Shown here in pieces: positions 1 through 12,200 of a stretch of DNA of 64,000 nucleotides. The first letter of the stretch is position 1; the number at the start of each line of letters is the position of its first letter. The notes beneath the pieces are model-generated. The model ran no database searches and was not told the origin of the DNA. It worked only from the letters and a program-made list of their open reading frames with translations. The translations under genes and the position numbers were made by a program. The DNA lies in contig OY292278.1 of the NCBI GenBank assembly GCA_958496175.1, forward strand, positions 31,868,001-31,932,000, in the 5' to 3' direction. The DNA is from Sisyra terminalis. Taxonomy: Eukaryota > Arthropoda > Insecta > Neuroptera > Sisyridae.

Positions 1-744
1 AAAATAATAATTTTGTATCAAACAAGGACGAAAAATTCAAAACTAAATTATGAAATTTTTGCTTTTTTGTTTATCATTGTATTTCCAAAACCCTTCAAAA
101 TCTTAATCTAAGTGAAATTCTAAGCCAACAATATTTTCTAAAACAACGTAAATCAAATATTTACGTCCACTTATTGATAAATATTTGTTAAGTTGCTTTC
201 CGTTTATTTTGAGCAAACAATTTTTCGATGATCCAATATTCTAAAGTGATATTCTGAGGTCCACGTTCGACCTTCACTGATTTTTGAAGCTTTTATACAA
301 ATTAAAAATTATGTAACCTATTTCCCCGTATGATAACATATTTTTTAGTTCGTAAAATTGAATTCCTTTCTCTAACATTAATATTATTTTGAACTTTATT
401 CATTAATTCTCGTATGTTAATTTGCATAGATCTCATCAAGCTCAAAAACAGCCCACGGCATAAATGAGTTTGGTATGAGACTTGATTGATATAGTTGCTT
501 GATTAATTGTTGAAAATGAACAAGCTTTGACATGCTGGTATGCATTGAAAGTCAAAATACACTGATGTTATTAAATTGAATTGATAACATAATAACTGAT
601 CATCATCACAAAAATCAAGCACCAAAATGTCCAATACGTACAAAAACGTAGAATCCAATGTAAACATGTGTAAAGGTTACAAGTTTACCTAATTCTTCTT
701 TTTTTACAATCATCAAGTAAGCTTTGTCGCTTCTTTATGGATCG
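1..744. other. AT-rich flank, no feature seen
   Basis: No open frame of interest, no splice-flanked exon and no recognisable repeat was found here. Confidence 0.5.
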
Positions 745-1170
745 AGAAATCTGGAAAAAAATATTTGCTCATATATTTTCCGCGAAAATGCAGTTTAAAG
801 AAAAAACTCATTTTGGAGCATTTTTCAATCGTTGGATTTTCCAAAGCAAAGTTTGTTCATTTTAATTTTCAATTAAATTCAATTTAATTTTCATATTAAT
901 TGATGTGATTTTGTTGTTTGAGAGATTTAAAAGATAAAAATTTTGTCCCTTGCATATTTTCCCAGAAAATGCCGTTCTAAAATAAAGCTTTAAAAATGAG
1001 ATTTTTCTTTAAATGACATTTTCGGGAAATATATGCGAGGGACAATTTCTTTCTTTCAAATCTCTCGAATAACAAAATCAAATCAAATAATGGCATAAAC
1101 TTATTTTTAGAAAATTCAACGTTTGAAAACTGTTCCAAATTGAGCTTTTTCTTTAAAGTGGTGGACGTAT
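745..1170. repeat. Imperfect inverted repeat
   Basis: The left part (about 765-850 and 900-980) is partly matched in reverse complement by about 1010-1170. Both arms contain variants of 'ATATTTTCCGCGAAAATG' followed by an A-rich block. Related words recur near 13620-13870 and 14600-14650, so this is probably a dispersed, decayed element rather than a single-copy hairpin. No coding capacity. Confidence 0.45.
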
Positions 1171-1238
1171 TTCTTTCTTTTTCTATTTTTCAAACATAGT
1201 TTTCTAAAGCTTTTTTTATTCTTACCGGTTTAGTTATA

Positions 1239-1452
1239 CAGTAAGCTGTCGGTTATCCGTGTTCAGAATATTCGTGTATGGTTTTTGAATATTTGAAGAA
1301 GAATCGTAGATTTTCTTAATAATTAGGACTATTAAGCACTTGATATATGTTCTTTTTTAAAAATCAATAATTATAGTTTCAATTATTCGTATTTTTGAAT
1401 AATCCGTGCCGCTTCTCCTTAACATTAGTACGAATAATTGAGAGTTTACTTT
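1239..1452. mobile_element. Possible pogo/Tigger-like MITE
   Basis: The left end reads TA then CAGTAAGCTGTCGGTTATCC, and the right end, read in reverse complement, gives AAGTAAACTCTCAATTATTC, with related 'TATTCGT' words further in. CAG-type ends next to TA suit pogo/Tigger elements of the Tc1/mariner group. About 214 bp, no coding sequence. The assignment rests on the end sequences only. Confidence 0.4.
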
Positions 1453-1484
1453 ATTACATTGTATATTATACATTATATATTACT

Positions 1485-1632
1485 AAAGATCCGTAAATTA
1501 CGAAATATTGAGAATTTGGTCGATACAGAATCGATACAAGAATCAATCATCACCAATCAATCATACAAGAATCGAGCCCAGCACCTAGTAGTTTTGAAGC
1601 GGCCACCTTGACCACTCAGCCACCACTAAGCT
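1485..1632 (-). mobile_element. tRNA-derived SINE, minus copy, 3' truncated
   Basis: Read on the minus strand it begins with the tRNA-like head (about 1560-1632) containing A-box-like GTGGCTGAGTGGTCAAGG and B-box-like GGGCTCGATTCTTG, then runs into the shared body (AATTTACGGATC). The distal third of the family consensus is missing and about 30 bp appear duplicated in the body (repeated 'AATCAATCAT'). Confidence 0.7.
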
Positions 1633-4189
1633 TATAAATACCGAAACTAATACGTTATTATATATACTCGAGATTCGGATTAACTTTCCAGAAATTAATT
1701 CTTCAAGCTTGATCGAACTGCTAATCTTTACTTCTTGTACTCCCAAATGAAACTTAACTTTTCGACTAGAAATTTTTAAGAGGATTGATTTGGGATCCCA
1801 TATTGGAACATTCGTTAGGTTTTGATAGTGGATTTACAGTTATACCCTAAGAGGGAAATTCCAAAGAGATTCAATTAAGAGCCTTCTAACCCGGAATCTA
1901 AAAGGAAAACCTCTGAGACAAGAGGAGTAAACTAAAAAGAAAATAACGGTAAATTTTTTTTAACTAACTACTTCGTTTAACCACTCCGAGAACAACAGTT
2001 TTTGTTTTATGTGTTGGGCTATCCTAGGAAGGTCCCAACTAGCATTCAATCGGGAAATACTAATAAGAATTGTTCATTTCCACGTTAAGGTTTCCCAATT
2101 AGGTTCCACGCAAAACCTAATCAGTAAAATGGAGAAATATTTTTTTTCTTCATATTGAATTTTGCTTCTTCGGTCTTTTAGTTAGTTTAAATGGTTGAAC
2201 CGTTAATAGATTTACATTACAGTGTATTATTTTCTCTAAAAATAATCAATAATTTTAGTTTTATTTTTAATTAAACTACTGAAAGTAATAGAAGTAGAAT
2301 TATGAAATGTCTGCAAATGATTTTGGGAAAACTTGAAATAATCGAATATAATATGGTAAACTAAATTATCTTAATTATCTTTAATATTTATCTAAATTAT
2401 AAATTATCTAATTTAAATAAGAAATTATCTTATTTTACGAGAACTGTGGCTTCTCTACTATTCTTGTGGTAAACCATAGACAAGCAGGAGACTGTCAGAA
2501 AATCGAATATAACCGAATATACATATATGTATTTTTTTATAGGTATGTCATGAAAATTTAACTTTAAGAATCACTAGTTATTCTTTAGATAAAGTAGCCA
2601 TTCAGATCTGGAAGACATTCATGAACCAAGGACCGACAGAAATAAATTAAATAATAGAAAACGAACGTGACTATCATAAAACTGTCAATAAGTCTCAAGT
2701 CTTAACCGACCAATACGCAAGATAAGATATTTGGACAAATATGGATTAAACATAAAACGAAGTCATTAAAGATCCAGACGGTAAAATGAAAACAAAAATA
2801 AAAAACATGCTTTCGTGGAAATAAATCAAAGATGAAAACCCACGAATAAACTTAATTCAAAAGAAACTCAAATCGAAAAAAGAACTTTTCCAGAACTTTT
2901 GTAATTAAATACGTTCACAGCAATGAATAAAAAATATGCAGACAAAAAAGGGATAAAAACAGGGAGAAAAAAGGATGGATCCTGTGAATACTTTGCGATA
3001 GAAAAATAATAACAATTTTCCGTGAACTTTGTTCACTTAATTTTTTATCGTATTCACCCTTATATCAGCTCATACATTAACAAAAAGAAATCCCCAATCT
3101 CTCACCCTCGTTAACGAAAACTCGAACCTTTTTTTCTCAAAATAATTTCCAACAAATCCCCAATTTTTTTTCGGCCACCTTTTTTCGGGGAAAAAAACTA
3201 CTGTTTGTGTATGCATTATCTAATGAAAATTCAGTGATAATTATCTCGACGAAAATTGCTTTTTGGTGATGATCGTTAAAGCAAACACATTTTGTCGAGA
3301 CTCGAGTGCTCGAGGCCCATCTCCAACATGTGCTGATACCGAGCTTGACCAAAAGGACAACATTACAACCCCTATACTCATTGGGAATCTTCGCCCATCC
3401 ACCCGCCTATACACTCCTCTTGTCAAACCAACCCTTTTCACAATAAAGCCCGGTTCGGGCTATTTCATTTGTTAAGCTTGTATGTCGGGGGGTGAGAAAG
3501 CAAGTAAAAAACAGCTTGCGCCATACAACAGGGTAGTAATGATGGAAAATTAATATGTGTACCTCTATATATACACGATATTGTAGAAAAAACAGCCCTC
3601 TACATGTTTTCAACATAAAATAAAACAATAGCAGTAACATGTGTTGTTTGGTAGCACTCATGTGCTTTTAATATCAAAGTAAACTTGATTTTTACTTAAA
3701 AAAAATTTAGCAAACAAGCTTTTTAAATTACACTTTATTTAAATTTCTGAAACTCAATTTCCACAAAAAAATGACGTATTTTCTGTCTATCCTATTTTAA
3801 TCGTTAAAAGAAAATAAACATCAAACGCAATATATATTAACTAAAAGAATGGTAATTTGATTTATATTTATTCACGTTATAAATATTAAACAATGTCTGA
3901 AACCATGTTAAAAAGGAGATTCTCATCAAATTCTGATATTAGGGAGAAAAAAAAATTATGAAAAAATATTTTTAAAAATTTGAATTTTTTATCATGAATT
4001 GTAGCAAGTTGTATGTTTGGTAGACAAAACTCTATGTTAGAGAAAGAAAATTTTATTTATCATGGGTATATAATTGAAATTTACAATGTATAAAAAAAAT
4101 AATGAGTATATGGGTTTAACCACTGTATAGTAGACTGAAACATATGCAATGCTGGCTTGTGCGTAGAAAAGTTAACGAAGGGGTTTCAA
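1633..4189. other. Intergenic, no supported feature
   Basis: AT-rich with only short chance ORFs. A patch at 3280-3500 is less AT-rich and is open on both strands for about 70 codons, but neither translation resembles a C-type lectin N-terminus or another family I recognise, and no splice sites or promoter support it. The missing 5' exons of the lectin gene were looked for here and not found. Confidence 0.4.
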
Positions 4190-4940
4190 AAATAGCAAAA
4201 TCCGTATATTCTCTGATGGCTAGACTGGAGCAAAAGCGTTGATAAAGCCAACAGATCAACTTCAAACTACTATGGAATCCCAGCGTATCTCTACTAATTT
4301 AGCCACCATAAATCAAGCAAAATTGGATTGGATACCAGATTAAAGGACATACTGGGAAACGAAAAGGTAGTATTTGGCCACTGAGAGACGGCGACATCAT
4401 TCGTTGGTACAGAATCAGGGTTCATATCAGGGGTCTGGGAATCAGGGGTCATAAAATCGACGGTAAGGAAAAACATCAAAGAGTGGATCAACATTAAACA
4501 TAGTTCTTTTTGGAGCAACACTAAGAGGCAAGAACACATTAAAAAGTATGATGAGTAATACTTTGAAAATCTAATTTCTGAAATACTTAATCAAAGTGGG
4601 TGTCAAGCTAGGTTGGTGGCAGATTTCATAATCTGCCACTGTGGTCTGAGAAAGCATCTTCATACTATTAGGGTACTTTTTGACCTTCCGATATACCAAT
4701 TTTATCAGACAGAGGAGGAAATTGTTGAACTCATTTTTTATTGGAATGTAGACACTTGGTCTATTAGCGATTAAAAGAGCTGGGGATCTACGACCCAAGT
4801 ACTGAACAAGTCGAACAGCATCCTATTTGCATCCTGTTTTTGGTTTACCGTAGGGGAAGTAGTGACTCTGGAAATACAATAAGCTTAAAGTTACTGTATT
4901 GAAGCTCTTCAAATCTTTTCCTAGTGCACCGTGAAGGAAA
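4190..4940 (+). pseudogene. Decayed LINE 3' end: RNase H and C-terminal region
   Basis: Three short collinear frames with stops and frameshifts match the 3' end of ORF2 of a RNase H-bearing non-LTR retrotransposon. At 4207 the frame reads IFSDG then a stop then TGAKA (RNase H start), ending near 4345 with KLDWIPD. About 4393-4555 gives SFVGTESGF, a variant of the usual post-RNase-H motif, and the KEWINIKHSSFW block. About 4608-4750 gives GLRKHLHTIRVLFDLPIY followed by TEEEIVELIF, the usual region before the 3' UTR. At least three disruptions make it non-functional. Identification is by motif order; the clade (Jockey, I or similar) is not decided. Confidence 0.75.
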
Positions 4941-7154
4941 AAAATCATGATACTATGACTACGAATTGGATGCATCAATTGCCAGATCGATTAACTCCAC
5001 TTTTCGAAAAAAAGAAAACTATGGTGTCCAAATATTTGGATTATTCTAACTTCCTACTTTAATATAAATATAACTTTTCTATTAAAGTAATGAATAATGT
5101 CATTCAGTAGAAATATTAATATGGTTCTTCCGTATTCAATGACTTCAATGATATGACACTTGTAAAATTTGGAACCGTGTTTCTTCATTTTGTATTCACT
5201 TGAATTAATCGATTTGGCAAGTGAACCATCCAATTGATGAATTTGGAGACAAATTTTAAATTTTTATGTCAATTTTGATGTTTCTAAACGATATAAATAT
5301 TCCAAAGTTATAGATATAGTTAGTTATAGATTCCAAAGTTATGGGAAAATACACATATTTATCAACAGAAGCAAGAGTTAATTACTTGTTAGTTTTGGAA
5401 TTGTGATCCTAGGGGTAAAGATAAAAATGACTATAATTGACATTTGCTATTCTCGATGGTGGATTTTCTATGATTTTTTTTTATTCTCAATTCAAAGCAG
5501 TCCCGGTTAGACGGAAGCAGAAATTCTATTATGGAATCTATCAAAAGAAAAAACTTACTTTACTCCCAGAAAAACCCCAGGGAGATAAGTGATTGAAGTG
5601 AATATCTTCGTTAAGAAAGTAATGATTTTGCTGTGAAATTCTTATAATTCCATGAAATTGCTATGCAATTCAAATCTAATTACACTGTGTACTCATTTAA
5701 CTGTATACAGAAAGTAGTTATTGATTATTTATATGGGATGAAACCAAATTACTGCATTACATTTTTTTATTTGTTCTATTTAAATAGAAATTAATTTAAA
5801 ATGTACTGAATAATGAGAAATGAATGTTTACTTGGCTTCATAACAAAAACTAAAATTTACCTTGATTCAACCCCTAAATTAACCTTCATCCCCGAACCAT
5901 TTGTTTCCCAGGTCAAATATATAATGCGCGTAATATTATATCTCTATTTGTCTACAACTGTTGGTTTGTTTGCAAATCCATGAATTTGAAATTTAATTTA
6001 TTTTCTATTGTCTCTCATCTGTTTGACTGTTTATTGGATATTTTGAAATTCATGCAAAGCGAAAATGAAATATTTGTGGTTTGGAGAGAAAAGCCGAGAA
6101 ATTCTAGTGCTAACCAGAAACGAATTAGTCCACATCAATGAAAATGATTAATGTTGTTTTCATTTCTATAGCCGAAAATACACTCTTTTTTTTCAATGAG
6201 AAAAAAATAAATCTATGATTCTCATTAGCTATAGTTATTGAGACCTTATGGTTTTCAAATTTAGTTCAATTACATTTCAAATTGTTTTATTACCTTGTGA
6301 CGTCACATAGCGATCATCTTTGTCATTTGTTACAATCATAAGATACACGGAAAAAAAGACGTATCTAAACAAATACATAAATTTTGGCACGGTTAAGCAA
6401 CGGCGGTCATTTAAGTTTCAATCGTTGGATTTACTTAAAATTTACGGATTACTTTTATAAAATATTAGTACAAAATAGTTACTGTGAATACAGATGGTGT
6501 TAAAATAAAAACAATAATCAAAAATATATTATGTAGGCCTATAAGCACCAAAAAGCCAAATCCAAATGTAAACATTTTATATAGCTGTAAGGACTTCTCA
6601 AAGAGCATTCAAATACTATTAATAAAACACCGTATGACCGAGTAAAGCAGTGCTGGGATCGTAAAAGAATGAATGTAGCCGGCTACCAAAAATATAACCG
6701 GTTACGTATTCATGTAATATCCATTTTAATGTAAAATCCATTTTCTTTAAATTAAGGTAAATATTATCTGGAAGCTATTACAATAGACCAGATGTAAGAA
6801 ACGTTTTTGAAGTTTAAAGCGATTTTTTTCCAATTTTTGGAGAATGTAAAAACATATTTGATAAAGAAATTTAAGTAGCTGGTAATTACAGTAAGAAAAT
6901 CATTCAAAAGACTAACGAAAAATTCAAATTACTTTACTAAGATTACATATCTTTGCCATTTGCCTTGTGAGTGATGATGTAATTACACTTCTCCCCTCTA
7001 GTAATCAGCATTTTCTAACAGTACAATGAAAAAGCAAGTTGTCCTAATTAACTGTGAACCACTCACCTTATAATCTATATAAAGAATGGTTGTCAAATGG
7101 AATTTTGACAAATCGTAAATTTTCATTTAATAATGAGAGCTAAATAAACTTCTG
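4941..7154. other. Intergenic, no supported feature
   Basis: AT-rich and without usable ORFs. It holds a single TGACGTCA palindrome near 6299, the same word found at both ends of the dispersed repeat copies at 13950 and 32730, but the flanks here are too diverged to call a third copy. Confidence 0.4.
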
Positions 7155-7665
7155 CTATGGTTCTGCAAGTGGAGAATCACAATCAATGAAACGAAGCCTG
7201 TCCAGAAGAAAAATTGTCCTCCTATATCTCTAAATTGTCATTCAATTCCCCTAGTTACGGAAATTAAGTACCTTGTGATGCATCTAGATAGATACCTTAT
7301 CTGGTCTAAGCACATTCTCCTCAAACGCAGAAAACTGTGATGGCTTTTGATTGGAAGATCACAACTATCCATGAATAGCAAGATAACTATCAACAAATTC
7401 ATAATCAAACCCATCTGGACATATGGGATATAGCTGTGACCATCAGTAACTCCAACGTGGACAAGATGCAGTGCTTCCAGTTGAAAACCCTGAGGTTAAT
7501 CACTGACGCCTTTTAGTACGTAACCAACTACGTAAAAATCTCAAAATGGCTACGGTAAAGAGTAAGATAGCCAGATACAGTCAAAAACACCTAAAGAGAC
7601 TGGAAGAATACCCCAACTATATGACTAGGAATCTTCTGGAAAATTGGGACACCATCGGGAGGTCA
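7155..7665 (+). pseudogene. Decayed Jockey-type LINE reverse transcriptase C-terminus
   Basis: One nearly continuous frame from about 7155 carries the end of a Jockey-clade reverse transcriptase: WRITINETK, then CPPISLN, then EIKYLVMHLDRYLIWSKHIL, then KPIWTYGI. A stop lies near 7338 and two more near 7429. A shifted frame continues with SNSNVDKMQCFQLKTLRLIT, and another with RYSQKHLKRLEEYPNYMTRN to about 7655. The order and spacing match the region after the YxDD motif through to the C-terminus. With at least three stops or frameshifts this is a dead 5'-truncated copy on the + strand. Confidence 0.85.
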
Positions 7666-7987
7666 CATTTCAAAAGGTACAATTCAGAGACCCTGTAAAC
7701 AGGTACCTTTCCAGGTACTTTAAGGTACCTTTCTTAAGGAGTGTGATTTTCTCTCACCTGTTCTATCATACTTTTTGCTTTAGATCCGGAAACAGATTAC
7801 GAATAGATGTCGCGGAAAAAAATGAGATTAGTATTAATGGACTAACCAAAGAATAGTTCAACAAGAATATATTAAAAGTTCAATCTATTGAGTACATATT
7901 TATGAGGCATACAAGCTGATACTCGGATCTTTGTCTGCGTGGCTAACAAATTTAGTACGAAATAGTTATTTTCGATACATATGCGTA

Positions 7988-8126
7988 TAGTGAGGTTTTC
8001 TAGTAGGATGAAATTGATGCACGAGCTGAAGGAACTGATCATACACAACGAGTGTATGATGTGTATGTGTATGATGAGTCGCTTTAGCAAGTGTCTCAAT
8101 TTCGTCCTACTAGGTACCTCACTTTT
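7988..8126. repeat. Short hairpin-forming inverted repeat
   Basis: Arms of about 40 nt at 7988-8022 and 8084-8126 are complementary with few mismatches (TAGTGAGG...CTAGTAGGATGAAATTGA against its reverse complement ending CCTCACTTTTA). The loop contains a GTGTATGATG-type microrepeat. MITE-like, with no clear target duplication. Confidence 0.55.
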
Positions 8127-8146
8127 AGTATAAGTATTGAACAAAA

Positions 8147-8494
8147 TTTTTTGTAACGACTGCTTCTAAAGTTCAACAGAAACAGATTGAAAAAGTAATT
8201 ATTGTTATTTATTTATGAAAAATTTCAACTCTACAGTAAGAATAATTTATAGAAAAATTATGAATAAAAACAACATTTTAGTTTAAACTACAGTTTAAAT
8301 AATTACCTATATTAATAATTTCTTATCAAAGTTTATTTTGGTATCAATTTATTTTACTTTTCCCCAGTACTATTTACTTTCGCGCACAGTTTCTCTACTT
8401 TCGCGCACGCTTGCCACCACGATGAGAAAACGGCTCTTTATCCCCGCCACACAACGCACGAAAGTTCAACTTTAGAAGCAATCGTTACAAAAAA
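8147..8494. mobile_element. Non-autonomous TIR element, about 350 bp
   Basis: The ends are inverted repeats of about 32 bp: TTTTTTGTAACGACTGCTTC at the left, and the reverse complement of a near-identical sequence at the right, ending CGTTACAAAAAA. The interior has a repeated ACTTTCGCGCAC word (near 8377 and 8397), unusual in this AT-rich context. No ORF. The superfamily was not assigned because the target duplication is unclear. Confidence 0.55.
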
Positions 8495-8660
8495 GATATT
8501 TTGCTTTGCAGTCCAAATTTTCTTCATATAGAATTGGTTAAATTGGTTCATTGTTAAAAGCTAATAATATTGAGAGAATTTTTTTGTGAGATGAAAAAAA
8601 AATAGGATTTAAAATTTTGAAAAGAAATTCTTGTTTTTCATTGATAAATAGTTTATTTTG

Positions 8661-8995
8661 TATTTTCGAGTCACAATTGAAAAAATAATGATTAATTATG
8701 TATGTCCTATGACTCAATTTCGTTATTTAATATGACACGTTTCAATAGTCTTTCGTTGTCATCATCAGGTAATGATTATTGTATTTATTATTAATTTATA
8801 ATTTGTTTTAATACTTATAATATAATTTATATTAATATATAATAACTATAATAAATATAGTAATTATTAATACTGTTTAAAGAATAATCATTACCTGATG
8901 ATGACTGCCAAAGCCTGTTGAAACGTGTCGTATTATTTATAAAGAAATTGAGTCATAGAACATACATAATTATTCATTTATAATGTTTTTTAATT
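8661..8995. repeat. Inverted-repeat element with paired hammerhead-like motifs
   Basis: Arms of about 95 nt (8686-8780 and 8885-8980) are inverted copies of each other around an AT-rich centre. Each arm carries CTGATGATGAC, about 15 nt, then TTGAAACGTGTC: minus strand at 8730-8775, plus strand at 8886-8938. This resembles the hammerhead core CUGANGA, stem II, GAAA, NUH. The same arm sequence and leading CGAGTCACAATT recur at 30716-30920. The stem pairing is imperfect, so activity is doubtful. Confidence 0.5.
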
Positions 8996-9140
8996 GATTG
9001 ATTGTTAAATATCTTAAACCAAAGAAATCTAAAGAGAAAAAATCCTTTGAATAAATTTTTCATCCTTTTAGTCACAAAATGAATTAAAAAGCTTTTTTTA
9101 AATCAATAAATCTAATTTTTGTTTCTCTTTTGTTTTACAG

Positions 9141-9255
9141 TTGATACAACGGCCCAGTATGATGCGACCAGAGCTTATTTGAAAGAGTTGGATATTGTCA
9201 ACAACGTATGGATTGGTTTGATCAAAAGTAAACCAGATGGTGATTTTACCTGGAC
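9141..9255 (+). CDS. Lectin gene, first visible exon: WIGL core
   Basis: Bounded by TTTTACAG and GTAAGT. Encodes DTTAQYD through NNVWIGLIKSKPDGDFTW, the second helix and WIGL core of a C-type lectin domain. It starts in phase 2 and ends in phase 2. At least one coding exon (signal peptide and first cysteines) must precede it. Confidence 0.85.
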
Positions 9256-12200
9256 GTAAGTAGGATACAGCACAAACACTAAATGAAACAAAAAAGCTAG
9301 AATCGATCTCTTCAAAGCTCCAAGTCTTTGTGTAAAACAAAAGCTTCGACTTCAGTTGTTCGTGTTTTGTCTGCAAGTCGATAGCTTTTGTCGTTATAAA
9401 TTAATTAACATTTTTCAAGCAAACTCAAAAGAGGAAAGTTAAAATTTGTTTCTTAAACGATATAGAGCTTTCGTAAGTTTCTTTTTCGCTTTGTGAAAAA
9501 GAAGGAAAGATAATTTACAGAGAATCGTATTGTTTCAGCTTTTACACGAAACTCGAATCCGTTGGTATAGTAAATGAAAGAAAATTGAGAACTTGAATGT
9601 GCGAGCTTTTTTAATTAAACTTTTTGAGCTTTTGTGTTAAGTTTTTGTTGGAAAATCTTTTTTGACTTGAACGTATTTTCTTGAAGAGAGTTTTTTTTTT
9701 TTAATTTTTAAGTGCTTAGTTAAATGAGTAATTTTATTTTTGTTGTTATAGGGAAAGACGTGAATATCGGCCATTAACTAATGAAGGCTACTGGGATGAG
9801 GCGGTTTCATTGTCGGGAAATCCTTTATGTGCTTCAACTGATCCTGCTAGTGATTATAGGTGGCACAGTCACCACTGCGGAGGTCCTGAAGTTGCTTCGT
9901 TCATCTGTGAACTTCCTGGTATTTATAATTTCTTGCCATAAATCGTTCGTTATGTAAAATTCAAAAGCCAATGAGTATAAAATTTAAGAGATGTTTTTTT
10001 TTTGTACATAGTTAGTACCTAGTTCTTAAAAAAAATATTTTTTTATTTCTATGAGTAACATAAAATATCATTCACTAATTTTCGTTTCCAAAATTAATTA
10101 TTTTTAAATTATACTGAAATTCGTTTCTTATCAATTCTCCGAATGATATTTTCATTTAAAATCGATTTCTTGAATCAATTTTTTTGAAAACTAAATTTCC
10201 AAATGGATTTTCTCCGAAATTCAAAAACTATTTCCATATTTTCCATTTTTAGATTTGAAAATGAGATAGCTTTATACGTTTACCTGAATTTTAGCATTTA
10301 AGAAAAAAATAGAATATAAAAGGATCTGAATGTAAATTTTATAGATTATTGGAAACAATGTAAGTTATGAAATTTAAATAAATGATTTTGGATTTTATGA
10401 CCCCAGAGAATTGAAAATGTACGGTACCAAAAGCTATGTTTTATTTAAAAAAAATACAATTATGGCATAAACAATTATAATCCAAGGCTTCTTAAACTTT
10501 TTTCATTCACGACCCCATTTATGATTGTTTCCTGGCGATCCCATATAAATATAAAAAAAAGAAAACTAAATATTTTTCGATAATTTATTTATTAGGTAAC
10601 AATATACATATACATATGAAAATATATAGTTTTAGAATTCGTTTAGAAACATAAAAAAATCTAAAATTAGAAATTGCACGAATAGTTGTAAAATTGTATT
10701 TATTATAGTTACAAAAATTATAGGCCCCCTTTTTTCCATCAAAATTGTATTTTTGTGACTCTGCACAAATACACATCTAGATGTTATAAAACTATGTATT
10801 TAAATAATTGATATTAAAATCTCTCGCGATCCCAGAATTTTGCTACGCTACCCCATATGGGGTCGCGACTTATAGTTTAATAAGGTCTGCTATAAACCAG
10901 CACACGTTGCCTTCGTTGTTAACTGCATAAATCGTTTATGCTCTGTACTACCTTCCGATAATTCTGGAATTGGCTCACTATAATTTGATTATTAACTTTT
11001 TTTGATTACTTTTACTATCGTTACGTTTTCTAAAGAGTAAATTTATTTTCTGCCTAAGTAGTAAATTCTTTTTATAAATTAAAAAAGTGTTAATCGCACT
11101 AATAGCTCTCAAATTACTAAATCGCTAACTATAACCATATTCGAATAAGCAGAATGATGTTGGAATCTAAGGAAAAAAAATACGATTGATATATTATCCA
11201 GGCCTATGTATAGATATCCTAAAATATATCTATAGAACAGCTATCGCCAAAGTGGCGATGCTAAAAGGTTAATAAATATTTCAGAAAAATAAAATCTCGT
11301 TATATATCTTAGACATCTATATATAGACATTTTAAAATAAAAGTAAATCTTATTTTCCTTAGAATTGTCCTTGACACTCACCGTGGTAGAAAGACTTATA
11401 TCCAGAAATAAAACTCCCTGAATTTCTTAACCTTTAAATATGTAAAATGGTCTAAAATAGTTTTTAAAAAAAATTCTTCACGGAACCAAACTTCACAATT
11501 TCAAAACCACATATTAATAATTCGCATAAAAAGAGAACCAAATCTACTGGTGGCCCAGTGGTCTAGATGACCGTTCCAAATCTGGTAGGTGTTGGTTTAG
11601 ATCCTCGTATCGAACACATTTTCGATATTTCTCGACTACAGATTTTTATTTACTCTAGAGTCGCTAAAGACCATAGTAGCTATCTATAAAGCGACGGTAA
11701 ATAACAATTTAAAAAAAGAGAACCGAGTGTGCATAACTCAATCATACTAATGTTTATATCAGTTATTTTGAAGAAAAAATATGTAACATATTCATTAAAC
11801 GCACTGGTCAAATATCATCCTTCTTTTAAACTTAGAGTTATCGGGATATCGGTTAGAAGTTGAAATCGTTAGACACACGTTCTATACCGTTTTGATTACA
11901 AATATTCAAACTGTTAAGTTGATTAAGTTCATAATAGATATGCTTGCGGGATATTAATTTTGGTGTGTTCGGAACTTTTACATATATTTTTTTAAAGCAA
12001 GAAAATCATCAGAATCATATCAACATCCAAATTCAAAATGAACAAAGCGCCTTAAATCACTACCCAAATCACAATCAAATGTACGATAAAGTAATCATAG
12101 CATAGCAATTAGGTGTTAGAAGTCTAGACAGAGAAAATGCCAACCAGAAAAGATGAAAATAAGTAAAACCAAATCGAGATCATTCTTAGACGTGTTCGTG

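Noticed and set aside
2620..2900. LINE-like coding trace
   Set aside because: A few words (EVIKDPDGKMKTKIKNMLSW) looked reminiscent of retrotransposon ORFs, but the match is too short and vague.
3263..3475. Possible upstream exon of the lectin gene
   Set aside because: Less AT-rich and open for 70 codons, but the translation has no signal peptide or lectin N-terminal pattern, and no donor with the required phase was found.
9919..9951. Intron-retained short lectin form
   Set aside because: The frame reads ten more codons to a stop, which is possible, but there is no polyA signal close by, and the spliced reading gives a coherent longer protein.
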